Assembly: GCA_964421085.1 (NCBI GenBank)
Contig: CAYQVO010000001.1
Coordinates: 62,001 to 126,000, forward strand
Source of the DNA: CAYQVO01 sp964421085
GTDB taxonomy: Bacteria > Bdellovibrionota_C > UBA2361 > CAYQVO01
Length of the DNA: 64,000 nucleotides
Reading direction: 5' to 3'
Part shown: in pieces, positions 17,402 to 25,385 of the stretch
Layout of the letters: the number at the start of each line of letters is the position of its first letter
How positions within the stretch are numbered: the first letter of the stretch is position 1
The notes under the pieces: model-generated
Told to the model about the DNA's origin: nothing
The model's database searches: none
What the model saw: the letters and a program-made list of their open reading frames with translations, nothing else
Position numbers and translations under genes: made by a program

Positions 17402-18291
17402 CCCGGCATGCTCCTGATTTTTTCGATTGTTGATTCTTCCGCATCGCACAGTGGCTGCCTCAACGCCCCATTTTTGATGATTCCTTTGAGTGCAAGCGCC
17501 GTCTTTACCGGAATGGGATTTGTCTCCGCGAACATCAGCCGGACCCAGGGAAGCGCCCTGAACTGGGCATCACGCGAACGCTCCCAGTCGCCGTTAAGCG
17601 CGGCCGTGGTAATCTCCACGAAAATTTCAGGGATTATATTGGCGCTGGCTGAAATCACTCCTCGCCCGCCCGACATCATGAGAGAGTTTACAAGCGAATC
17701 TTCGCCCGACATCACGGAGGACGAATTGCGGACAAGAGACAGAAGGTCAAGGACTTGATCCATCGAGCCTGAAGCTTCTTTGATGCCGCAGATAATGCCC
17801 TCCTTCACAAGCGCCGCCATAGTAGCAGGAAGGATATTGACTCCCGTCCTCCCGGGTACATTGTACGCGACTAAAGGCAGCGATGTCGCGCGCCCGATAT
17901 CCCGGAAATGAGATATAATTCCCCGTTGAGGAGGCTTGTTGTAAGGCGGAGCGACAACAAGAATTCCGTCGACCCCGATTTCCTGAAGGAGTTTTGCGAA
18001 CGCGATGCCTTTATGAGTTGCATTTGTGCCTATTCCGGCGATGAGCGGAACGCGGCCCTTTATCGCTTCTCTGGTGAAGGATACTACCTTCTGGTATTCG
18101 TCATCGTTGAGAGTCTGAGCTTCGCCCGTAGAACCGCAGACCACTATTCCGTCGATGCGGGCGCCGATCTGATACTCAATAAGGTTTCCCAGAGAATCCA
18201 GATCGACAGCAGACGCGTCTTTCGAGAAAGGGGTGACAATCGCAGTCCAGGTTCCTTTCAATGTATCACTTGTAATGGTCATAGTGCTCAT
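17398..18291 (-). CDS. dapA: 4-hydroxy-tetrahydrodipicolinate synthase
   Basis: This 297-aa TIM-barrel enzyme condenses pyruvate with aspartate semialdehyde, the first committed step of lysine and diaminopimelate synthesis. The Schiff-base lysine is K171 in GIKEASG, and Y143 in VAYNVPGRTG is the proton-relay tyrosine. The N-terminal GTWTAIVTPF and the GSTGEAQTL phosphate-type loop also match. It starts three bases after the dapF stop and overlaps dapB by four bases, so the three are co-translated. The cytoplasmic enzyme is usually a tetramer and often lysine-inhibited; inhibition cannot be read from sequence. Confidence 0.96.
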   Translation of the reverse strand: MSTMTITSDTLKGTWTAIVTPFSKDASAVDLDSLGNLIEYQIGARIDGIVVCGSTGEAQTLNDDEYQKVVSFTREAIKGRVPLIAGIGTNATHKGIAFAKLLQEIGVDGILVVAPPYNKPPQRGIISHFRDIGRATSLPLVAYNVPGRTGVNILPATMAALVKEGIICGIKEASGSMDQVLDLLSLVRNSSSVMSGEDSLVNSLMMSGGRGVISASANIIPEIFVEITTAALNGDWERSRDAQFRALPWVRLMFAETNPIPVKTALALKGIIKNGALRQPLCDAEESTIEKIRSMPG

Positions 18292-18294
18292 AAG

Positions 18295-19158
18295 TCAATC
18301 CTCCACCAAAGGGGTCCTGATAACACCCGTATAAACTTCCCGCGCCGGCCCTGTCATGATCACAGGCTTACGCTCGCCGCGCCATCCAACTGAGAGCGTT
18401 CCGCCTGGAAGGTCGACCTGCGCGCGGCCGTCGGAAAGCCCGAGAACTGTGCATGCGACGAGCGCGGCGCAGGCCCCTGTTCCGCATGCAAGTGTCGCAC
18501 CTGCACCCCGCTCCCACACCTTGACGGAAATGTGATCGGGTGCCGCGACGCTCACGAACTCGACGTTCGTTCGCTCCGGAAAAAGAGGGTGGTTTTCGAG
18601 AGCCGGCCCAAGTTCATTGAGATCGATTTCGTCAAGAGACTGCACGGGGATCACGCAGTGGGGATTTCCCATCGACACAACCGTGCAGCGGAACGTTTTC
18701 CCGCATGCCGTAATGGGAGAAGAAATCACAGGTTCAGGCGAATCCACCGGAACATCTTTCGGGGAAAACGAAGGAATTCCCATATCGACTTTCACATTCC
18801 GACCGTAATCCGAAGCGTCGCAGATCACTTCCCGTCCGATCACATCGAAGCGTGCGGTAAAAGATTCCTTCGTCATTATCCCATCGAGCGCAAGAAACCG
18901 GGTGAGGCACCTGATTCCGTTTCCGCACATCCCCATCGGCGAACCATCGGGGTTGAACATCCAGACTTTGACACTCTTCTGAGGGGAGGATGCATCGACC
19001 ACGATCATCATGCCGTCGCTTCCGACGCCGAAGTGTCTGTCGCAGAGCGCGCGGGCAAGAGGCGGCCAGTCTTCGTATGCAAAGCCGGGATTCGCAAGCA
19101 CAAGAAAATCGTTCCCGCATCCATGCATCTTTACGAACGGAAATTCATGCTCAATCAA
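18295..19158 (-). CDS. dapF: Diaminopimelate epimerase
   Basis: This 287-aa protein starts at a TTG at 19158, with AGGAG seven bases upstream. A frame open further upstream only shadows the preceding lipoprotein gene and does not resemble DapF. The enzyme interconverts LL- and meso-diaminopimelate with two cysteines, seen here in GMCGNGIRC (proton abstraction on one face) and ACGTGACAA (on the other). The N-terminus FVKMHGCGNDF is the family signature. Length agrees with the family (about 275-285). It leads the tight dapF-dapA-dapB cluster. The product feeds both peptidoglycan and lysine. Confidence 0.94.
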   Translation of the reverse strand: MIEHEFPFVKMHGCGNDFLVLANPGFAYEDWPPLARALCDRHFGVGSDGMMIVVDASSPQKSVKVWMFNPDGSPMGMCGNGIRCLTRFLALDGIMTKESFTARFDVIGREVICDASDYGRNVKVDMGIPSFSPKDVPVDSPEPVISSPITACGKTFRCTVVSMGNPHCVIPVQSLDEIDLNELGPALENHPLFPERTNVEFVSVAAPDHISVKVWERGAGATLACGTGACAALVACTVLGLSDGRAQVDLPGGTLSVGWRGERKPVIMTGPAREVYTGVIRTPLVED

Positions 19159-19312
19159 TTGACTTCTCCTGTGCTGAAAGGATTCCCCATGCCGGCATAA
19201 AGCGTAAGTACTTGAAGGGGAAATTGCAAGGGGAATGTGGGCGGAAGATCCTTCGACGCGCCTTCCGCGACTGCGGGGTGCTTGTTTTCTCCGGATGCTT
19301 TTGCGGACCGCT

Positions 19313-19936
19313 CTACTTTCCGAACGGCAGCAGATCAGGCTTCGCCAGTGTCCCTTCCTCCTGCTCGAACTCGGTCTGCAGCATCTCCTGTTCGAGAGCA
19401 TTTTCATCTTTGAAGATCGAAACGTCGCTCTGTTCGCCTTTGAAGAGCACCTCGATAAGCTTCGATGGAGTGCCTCTGACATCTCCCTGGTTGATCGGGA
19501 CAATTCTGTAGATGTACGTCTCTTCGGTCCTGGCGGTCGTGTCGTCGTACGAAAAAACACGCTTTTCCTCCGGCACTTTAACCCTGCGGGAAATCTCTCC
19601 CCTTTCGCGTGCCTCTCTGCGGAGTGTGTCGCGATCTTCGATGTTCCTGTCCGCTATTACCGCAAGCTCTGCCATGAATTCATCAAGAGGAACTCCCTCC
19701 CGCATCTCCTTCCGGTTCGCACGTTCGACTATATAACCGTCGAGAGTTTTGAGTTCCTTGTCACGAACATCTTTTTCGGGTGATTTCCACTTTATGGAAA
19801 CTTTGTCTGCCTGAGGTTTGACCTCTATGTCTGTCACCTCCTGCGGTGCGAGATGTTCCGGCGGACGCGGAGGGCCGTAGCGGCCGCATGAACACATTAC
19901 GACAGCAGCAGGAATCAGGAGAAGAATTCGTACCAT
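19313..19936 (-). CDS. Lipoprotein with LptM-like N-terminus and FnIII-like domain
   Basis: This 207-aa protein has the signal MVRILLLIPAAVVMCSC with a lipobox-type Cys at 17, followed by GRYGPPRPPE. That is the CGxxGPPxxP motif of LptM/YifL, which in proteobacteria also lies next to dapF. Residues about 30-165 look like a fibronectin-III-type beta sandwich (VSIKWKSPEKD ... YIYRIVPINQGDVRG) interrupted by a charged helix. The C-terminus is acidic. In E. coli LptM is only about 67 aa and helps assemble the LPS translocon LptDE; the much longer form here may do something else. It sits between rpoD (one base away) and dapF. Confidence 0.78.
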   Translation of the reverse strand: MVRILLLIPAAVVMCSCGRYGPPRPPEHLAPQEVTDIEVKPQADKVSIKWKSPEKDVRDKELKTLDGYIVERANRKEMREGVPLDEFMAELAVIADRNIEDRDTLRREARERGEISRRVKVPEEKRVFSYDDTTARTEETYIYRIVPINQGDVRGTPSKLIEVLFKGEQSDVSIFKDENALEQEMLQTEFEQEEGTLAKPDLLPFGK

Positions 19937-19937
19937 A

Positions 19938-22337
19938 TCAGCTTACAAACCCCCGCAGTCTTTTGCTGCGGCTCGGATGACGGAGCTTACGCAGCGCTTT
20001 TGCCTCGATCTGTCTTATTCGTTCACGCGTCACATCGAAGTTCTGACCCACTTCTTCGAGCGTATGATCGCTCTTCTCGCCGATGCCGAATCTCATTCGC
20101 AGGACTTTTTCCTCTCTGGGAGTCAGGGTGGCAAGAACGCGTCTCGTCTGTTCCTGCAGGTCCATGTTCACGACCTGGTTTGCAGGCGAAATTATGCGCT
20201 TGTCTTCGATGAAATCTCCAAGATGAGAATCTTCCTCTTCTCCGATCGGAGTCTCCAGGGATATCGGCTCTTTCGCGATTTTAAGAACCTTCCTCACCTT
20301 ATCGAGAGGGATTTCCATCTTCTCGGCAATCTCCTCGGGAAGAGGCTCTCTTCCGAGTTCCTGTACCAGCTGCCGTGATGTCCTCACGAGCTTGTTAATT
20401 GTCTCAATCATGTGGACAGGAATGCGGATTATACGGGCCTGGTCCGCAATAGCGCGTGTAATTGCCTGGCGTATCCACCATGTCGCGTACGTCGAGAACT
20501 TGTATCCGCGCTGATACTCGAATTTATCCACCGCCTTCATCAGACCGATATTTCCTTCCTGGATAAGGTCAAGGAACTGGAGTCCTCTGTTCGTGTATTT
20601 TTTTGCGATTGAAACAACCAGCCTCAGGTTTGCTTCCACCAGTTCACGCTTGGCCTCATATGCGCGGATCTCTCCGTCTCTAAGCCTCTCGACCGAGGTG
20701 TCGAAATCGGCGAGATTCATCATTGCCCGTTTTTCGACATCCTGGCGCCGCTTCGTCGTCTCCATGAGCGTATTGCCGAGATCCCTCGCGTCCGAGGCTT
20801 TGATCTTGAAACGCCTGCACACCCGCTTGAACGCGAGCTGATCGCTGGAGACCAGGTCGGAAGCGCTTTCGAGAAGTTCCTCTCTGTTTTTTCCGTATGC
20901 CCTCTCGAGGTCGCGGAGTGTGCGGCCTGCCTCTTTCAGTTCCTGGAACGCTTCCTTGATGACCTCGCCCATTTTGTGAAACTGACGCTGGTTGAGATTG
21001 AGACCCTCAATACGCGCGGAATTTTTCGCGAGTATTTTGTTGTACTTCTTTTCCAGCTCGAGACGTCTGGCGTTCGAATTGCGGGTGCTCTTCAGAGACT
21101 CGAACAGCGACTGAGTTTCACGGAGCGCTTTCTTGAAAGGTCCCGACTTCTGCAGAAAGGCCTTCTTCTGATTCTCCTCTTCTTCAGCTATACGCTGCTG
21201 CTTCGGAGAAAGCTCTTCTTCTTCGCCCTCCGCTTCTGCTTCCGGTCGCTCTTCCTCCTCTTCCTCCTCTGCGTCTGCTTCAGTATCTTCCTCGGCAAAA
21301 AGATCGCGGAGACGAATCTGATCGTTTCTTACCATCTCAAAGAGGCTTACGACAAAATTAAGAGCAAGCGGCTGCCTCAGGCTCTCTTCCGTCACTGTCT
21401 TCAGGCCTGATTCGATTTTTTTTGCTATCTCAACCTCGCCCTCGCGTGTGAGAAGGCTCACATTTCCCATTTCACGCAGATACATCCGGACGGGATCCGA
21501 ACTCTTTCCGATAGCACCAGCGTCGACATCGTCTTCCCGCACACCTGCCGGCGCTGCTTCCGCTTCGAACTTGGCATCATCGCCTGCGACAATGTCGATA
21601 TCGTGTTCGCCGAACATCGACATCGCCTCTTCGAGCTGCTCTTCGGACACGGCCTCGCTGTCCAGCGCTTCGCTCAGGTCGTCGACTGTCAGGTAGCCTT
21701 TCTCCTTCCCGAGGTCCAGAAGGCGGTCGACGGTACCCGCCGACGCATCGTCATCAGTCTCGATGTCAGTATCGACGTCGAGATCGAAATTGGCGTTCTT
21801 CCGAGACTTCGGCATCTTCTCACGGGCAGCGAACACACGGGAGACCGCTTTCTTCTTCTCTCCCCGTGCGTCCCGCTCGGCGGCGCGGGACGCAGCAGTT
21901 GCTCTTTTGACCGCGAATTCAGCCGCTGCAGACGGTTTCATGAATTTTTTCGCCAGGTCCTGAATCCTGGGAGCAGTCGGGGCAACGCGATCCGATCTGT
22001 TTATCTTTGTGACTTTCTTTGCAGCTCCCTTTCCTGTTTCAGCCGCCGGACTAAGTGCAATATGACGGGACTTCACAGCGGCTGCCTGTTTCCCCTTGAG
22101 TGCCGGACGTCCCGCGGCCGCTTTTGTCGACACCTTCTTGACCGGACCTGATTTGAGGGTTTTTGCGCCCGCTTTGACTTTGGGCACAATCCTGGCTTTT
22201 TTCTTCAAAAGTTTCTGCGCTATCTCGCGTCCTTTTTTCGAAGGTGCAGCTTTGAGCTTCCTGGGCGCGGGTTTCGCCGGTTTCACTTTGAGCCTTCTGG
22301 ACCCCGGTTTTGACTTCAATGACCTGTTCTTTACCAC
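19938..22337 (-). CDS. rpoD: Primary RNA polymerase sigma factor (sigma-70) with long basic N-terminal extension
   Basis: This 799-aa protein contains all sigma-70 regions: 1.1 (about 200-250), 1.2 (281-310, DPVRMYLREMG), a large non-conserved region with an almost pure Glu/Asp insert (345-390), 2.1-2.4 (565-635; NLRLVVSIAKKYTNRGLQFLDLIQEGN and YATWWIRQAI), 3 (645-720) and 4 (735-795; TLEEVGQNFDVTRERIRQIE). It directs core polymerase to housekeeping promoters. The start is GTG at 22337 with only a weak GGGGTAAG upstream. The first 180 residues are Lys/Ala/Pro-rich and histone-like, which is not part of the usual sigma fold; a later ATG (for example near residue 175) cannot be excluded. dnaG lies just upstream, as in the classic macromolecular synthesis operon, but is separated by an SMR gene on the other strand. 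Confidence 0.96.
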   Translation of the reverse strand: MVKNRSLKSKPGSRRLKVKPAKPAPRKLKAAPSKKGREIAQKLLKKKARIVPKVKAGAKTLKSGPVKKVSTKAAAGRPALKGKQAAAVKSRHIALSPAAETGKGAAKKVTKINRSDRVAPTAPRIQDLAKKFMKPSAAAEFAVKRATAASRAAERDARGEKKKAVSRVFAAREKMPKSRKNANFDLDVDTDIETDDDASAGTVDRLLDLGKEKGYLTVDDLSEALDSEAVSEEQLEEAMSMFGEHDIDIVAGDDAKFEAEAAPAGVREDDVDAGAIGKSSDPVRMYLREMGNVSLLTREGEVEIAKKIESGLKTVTEESLRQPLALNFVVSLFEMVRNDQIRLRDLFAEEDTEADAEEEEEEERPEAEAEGEEEELSPKQQRIAEEEENQKKAFLQKSGPFKKALRETQSLFESLKSTRNSNARRLELEKKYNKILAKNSARIEGLNLNQRQFHKMGEVIKEAFQELKEAGRTLRDLERAYGKNREELLESASDLVSSDQLAFKRVCRRFKIKASDARDLGNTLMETTKRRQDVEKRAMMNLADFDTSVERLRDGEIRAYEAKRELVEANLRLVVSIAKKYTNRGLQFLDLIQEGNIGLMKAVDKFEYQRGYKFSTYATWWIRQAITRAIADQARIIRIPVHMIETINKLVRTSRQLVQELGREPLPEEIAEKMEIPLDKVRKVLKIAKEPISLETPIGEEEDSHLGDFIEDKRIISPANQVVNMDLQEQTRRVLATLTPREEKVLRMRFGIGEKSDHTLEEVGQNFDVTRERIRQIEAKALRKLRHPSRSKRLRGFVS

Positions 22338-22591
22338 TAGACACTTACCCCAATTGATTAGCGAAGAAATGATGAGAGCAGAATGAGCGACTAATATAAA
22401 GTAATCACGGGGTTTTCACAAAGGATGACCTTAAGTTTTCAACGCCGTCTGCTCCTTTTCCCCGCGATTTTGATCCTGCCCGGCGCAACTTTTCCCGGAT
22501 TTCCGGCAGCTCCCGATCTCCTGTCGCTAAACCCTTTAAAATGTTCGGTAAAAATGAGAGGTTTATTGAATCGAACCAGGAGGACTTTTGA

Positions 22592-22915
22592 ATGGCTGGA
22601 TGGTTGTGGCTGCTTGCGGGCACATTTGGCGAGGTGATCTGGGTGATGACCCTTAAATTCACGGAAGGGTTTACGAAGCCTCTTCCGACACTGGTCAACC
22701 TTGTAATTGCCTTTCTCAACATGTGGATCCTCTCAATAGCTTTTAAACTTCTTCCGACAGCAACTGCATACACTGTGTGGGTTGGAGCAAGCGCAATGGG
22801 GGTGGCAATTGCGGCTTTCGTTCTGCAGGGGGAACAGATGGGCGCGATAAAAGTACTGTGCATGGCCGTGATTATGGCCGGGGTCATGGGACTCGGACTA
22901 TCGAGAGGAATGTGA
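22592..22915 (+). CDS. Small multidrug resistance (SMR) family transporter, Gdx/SugE-like
   Basis: This 107-aa protein has four transmembrane helices and the essential proton and substrate-binding Glu, here E14 in AGTFGEVIW. The ATAYTVWVGASAMG motif in helix 3 is closer to the guanidinium exporters (Gdx, formerly SugE) than to EmrE. Members act as dual-topology homodimers or as heterodimers in the inner membrane. AGGAGG lies eight bases upstream of the ATG. No partner SMR gene is adjacent, which favours a homodimer. I looked for a guanidine riboswitch in the 250-base leader and saw none. The gene interrupts the dnaG-rpoD pair on the opposite strand. Confidence 0.88.
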   Translation: MAGWLWLLAGTFGEVIWVMTLKFTEGFTKPLPTLVNLVIAFLNMWILSIAFKLLPTATAYTVWVGASAMGVAIAAFVLQGEQMGAIKVLCMAVIMAGVMGLGLSRGM

Positions 22916-22919
22916 ACTG

Positions 22920-22944
22920 CCCCGCCTGTCTTTCCAAGGCGGGG
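22920..22944. terminator. GC-rich hairpin between convergent SMR and dnaG genes
   Basis: CCCCGCCT and AGGCGGGG form an eight-base perfect stem with a nine-base loop, placed exactly between two convergent stop codons. Neither side has a U-run, so it may end transcripts through Rho or protect 3' ends rather than act as a simple intrinsic terminator. Confidence 0.45.
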
Positions 22945-22949
22945 GAAGT

Positions 22950-24800
22950 TCAGCGCTTTCCCTGCTCCTTCCGAATCTCCTCCATCTGCTGGCGAAGCTG
23001 AAGTATCTGGTTGGAAAGAGCTGCCTGCACCCCTTCGTCATCCGTATCACTCCGCATCCCGGTCAGTTCATCGATTGCCGCCTGAATTCTCCGAATCTTG
23101 AGACCTGCTATGCAGTCCTGATACGCAGCCTTCATATTCACTTCGGAACGCGATGCCATGTCGTAGGATTTCTTCCAGTGCTCGATCCATGACTTTCCAA
23201 ACCGCTGGAGGAGCCTTTTTGTCTCCGATTTCTGGATCTCCTCGCTCTGCTCCAGCACCTGGGCAAAACCATGTGCAAACAAAAGCACTGAGGGGCTCAA
23301 GAGAGGGCATATTCCAGGATTTTCAAGAACCTCGCCGCTCAACTCTCTATGAACCATGATAGCTGAAAGGAGTTCCTGCTCTGTTCTGTCAAGCTGCTGC
23401 ACAGGAACGATTGAAGCGTCCATCGGTATGGTCTCCGGAGATTCATGTGAAAGATCCACTTCAATTGCCGGCACCTTGCCGGAAGGATCTTCGACGGACT
23501 CCCGGAGCAGTTTGCTCTTCACCCTCAGTCTGAAAGCGGTCCTCTCGGTCATGCGGTCGCGGACAATAGGATCATTAATTTCTCTGAGAACCAAAGCGAC
23601 TTCTTTCGAGATTTCGCCCACTGAAAGGCCCCCTTCCCCCTTATGGAGATCGACTCCATATCTGCGGGCCTGCATATCGACGAAACAATCGAGAAGGTCG
23701 AAGCGCTGAAGCTCAGCAAGGTATTCACCCGTTCCGGGTCCGAGTCTTCGGGCTACTGTGTCAGGATCGTCTGCGGCGTCAAGAAAAACCGCTTTGACTT
23801 CGACGCCTGTATTGAGGAAGAGCGGAAAGCATTTTGCGGCAGCTTCTCTTCCTGCCGTATCGCCGTCAAAAAGCAGAACCACTTTGCGGGAAACCCTTGC
23901 GAGGCGCTCTGTATGTCCGGCAGTAAGAGCGGTGCCGCATGTCGCGACACAGTTCCTTACGCCTGCCTGCCAGAGTCCGATTACATCCAGATACCCCTCG
24001 ACAACGAATATCTCTTTCGCCGCCCTGACGGCAGGCAGGGCCTGCGGCAGTCCGAAGAGAGTCTTATTTTTCTCATAGACCGCGGTTTCCGGCGAATTGA
24101 TATATTTGGGAATATTCGAGTCCTTCCGGGTTATCAGGGCCGGGATAATACGGCCTCCAAATGCGACGACTCTTTTCGGGTCGCTTCTGACTGGAAACAT
24201 AAGCCGTGATCGGAATGTATCATAGACTTCACCGCTCTCATTTCTCCGGCAGAGTCCTGCTTTTGAAATCAGATCGTCGGAAACCTTCTGCTTTCGGAGG
24301 TGCTGGGCAAGAACATCCCGGCCTGACGGGGCAAAGCCGATTCCGAATTCACGTATTGCTTCTTTCGAAAGAGCACGTTCCTTAAGATAAGCGATTGCCT
24401 CCCCGGGGGCTCCCCGGAACTGATTCACAAAGAAAGCCGCGGCAAGAAGGTTCACCTTGTAAAGATCGTTTTTCAGCGCTCCCGCAGACTCCTTCCTGAC
24501 CCCGCCTGACTCCTGCCTGACTGCAATGTTGTAACGGGCAGCAAGCTCCTCGACTGCCTCGGGGAAAGAAAGCCCTCGAACCTGCATGAGAAAGCTGATG
24601 ACGTTTCCTGAAACTCCGCATCCGAAACAGTGATAGGTGTTCTGATCGGGGCGGATGTGAAATGACGGGGTCTTCTCAGAGTGAAAAGGACAGCACGCGA
24701 CGAATCTTGCGCCCTGACGCTTCAGTTCGACGTATTCTCCCGCGACATCGAGAAGCTTCGCTTTATCCTTGATTTCCTCGATTGTTTCGCCGGAGATCAT
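22950..24800 (-). CDS. dnaG: DNA primase
   Basis: This 616-aa protein has the three DnaG domains. The CHC2 zinc-binding domain shows C37, H40, C58 and C61. The catalytic Toprim core follows (about 255-345; FVVEGYLDVIGLW with the metal-binding Glu and VVLLFDGDTAGREAA with the DxD-type acids). A C-terminal helicase-interacting region (about 430-616) is largely helical and poorly conserved. It synthesises RNA primers at the replication fork together with DnaB. It lies downstream of greA on the same strand and upstream of rpoD. Confidence 0.96.
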   Translation of the reverse strand: MISGETIEEIKDKAKLLDVAGEYVELKRQGARFVACCPFHSEKTPSFHIRPDQNTYHCFGCGVSGNVISFLMQVRGLSFPEAVEELAARYNIAVRQESGGVRKESAGALKNDLYKVNLLAAAFFVNQFRGAPGEAIAYLKERALSKEAIREFGIGFAPSGRDVLAQHLRKQKVSDDLISKAGLCRRNESGEVYDTFRSRLMFPVRSDPKRVVAFGGRIIPALITRKDSNIPKYINSPETAVYEKNKTLFGLPQALPAVRAAKEIFVVEGYLDVIGLWQAGVRNCVATCGTALTAGHTERLARVSRKVVLLFDGDTAGREAAAKCFPLFLNTGVEVKAVFLDAADDPDTVARRLGPGTGEYLAELQRFDLLDCFVDMQARRYGVDLHKGEGGLSVGEISKEVALVLREINDPIVRDRMTERTAFRLRVKSKLLRESVEDPSGKVPAIEVDLSHESPETIPMDASIVPVQQLDRTEQELLSAIMVHRELSGEVLENPGICPLLSPSVLLFAHGFAQVLEQSEEIQKSETKRLLQRFGKSWIEHWKKSYDMASRSEVNMKAAYQDCIAGLKIRRIQAAIDELTGMRSDTDDEGVQAALSNQILQLRQQMEEIRKEQGKR

Positions 24801-24832
24801 AATGAGAAAAACGTATTGCTAGCCAGTCATAA

Positions 24833-24900
24833 GATTGCCGCTCACATCGGGCAATCGTAATTACGAGGACGCCGAGCCGGGCGAGGCGCACGTGGCAATC
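24833..24900. other. Structured intergenic element between greA and dnaG
   Basis: GATTGCC (24833-24839) and GGCAATC (24894-24900) form a seven-base inverted repeat around a GC-rich interior. Inside is a perfect palindrome TCGTAATTACGA (24855-24866), immediately preceded by another GGCAA copy. It could be a transcript-processing or attenuation structure. There is no U-run, so it is not an ordinary terminator. Confidence 0.35.
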
Positions 24901-24908
24901 TCAGTTCC

Positions 24909-25385
24909 TCATCCCTCCATCCTCTCCACCGAAAGGATTTCGTACTCCCTCATTCCGCCGGGAGCATGTACTCTTACCGTATCACCGGCAGCTTTTCCAA
25001 TAAGGGCCCTGCCGATGGGCGAACTCAGTGAAATCTGCGCGGCATCTACGTTGGATTCGTATTCGCCCACGATGCTGAAGGTCCGCTCTTCACCCGAATC
25101 AATATCGGCGACGCAGACTACAGTTCCGAACATGACCTTTCCCGTCACGTTCAGCGTGGCCGGATCGACCACCTCGCACATCGCAATCTTCGACTCGAGA
25201 TCCCGGATCTTCGCCTCGACCAGCCCGGATCTGTTCTTTGCGGCATCGTAGTCCGCATTTTCCGAAAGGTCCCCGTGAGATCGGGCGATCTCGATTGCTT
25301 TCGCTATCTCAGGTCTCTGGTTCCTGAGCTTCTGAAGCTCGTCCTTCAGCAATGCGAATCCTCTGGGTGTGATAGGTGATTTCAT
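24909..25385 (-). CDS. greA: Transcription elongation factor GreA
   Basis: This 158-aa protein is full length for GreA, which rescues backtracked RNA polymerase by stimulating transcript cleavage. The coiled-coil N-terminal domain (1-75) ends in the tip loop GDLSENADYDAAK. There D39 and E42 match the acidic residues D41 and E44 that reach the polymerase active site in E. coli. The C-terminal FKBP-like domain follows (about 80-158; SPIGRALIGKAAGD). Its ATG overlaps the carB stop by four bases, so it is the last gene of the pyrimidine operon here. Length and motif fit GreA better than GreB. Confidence 0.96.
   Translation of the reverse strand: MKSPITPRGFALLKDELQKLRNQRPEIAKAIEIARSHGDLSENADYDAAKNRSGLVEAKIRDLESKIAMCEVVDPATLNVTGKVMFGTVVCVADIDSGEERTFSIVGEYESNVDAAQISLSSPIGRALIGKAAGDTVRVHAPGGMREYEILSVERMEG

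Noticed and set aside
18532..19200. 222-codon plus-strand open frame opposite dapF
   Set aside because: Shadow of dapF; His/Arg-rich translation with no family features.
19159..19560. N-terminal extension of the dapF frame
   Set aside because: It overlaps the lipoprotein gene out of frame, is Arg/Ser-rich and unlike DapF; a TTG with AGGAG explains the true start.
22338..22591. Guanidine riboswitch upstream of the SMR gene
   Set aside because: No ykkC-type or mini-ykkC hairpin pattern with the conserved ACG loops could be recognised.
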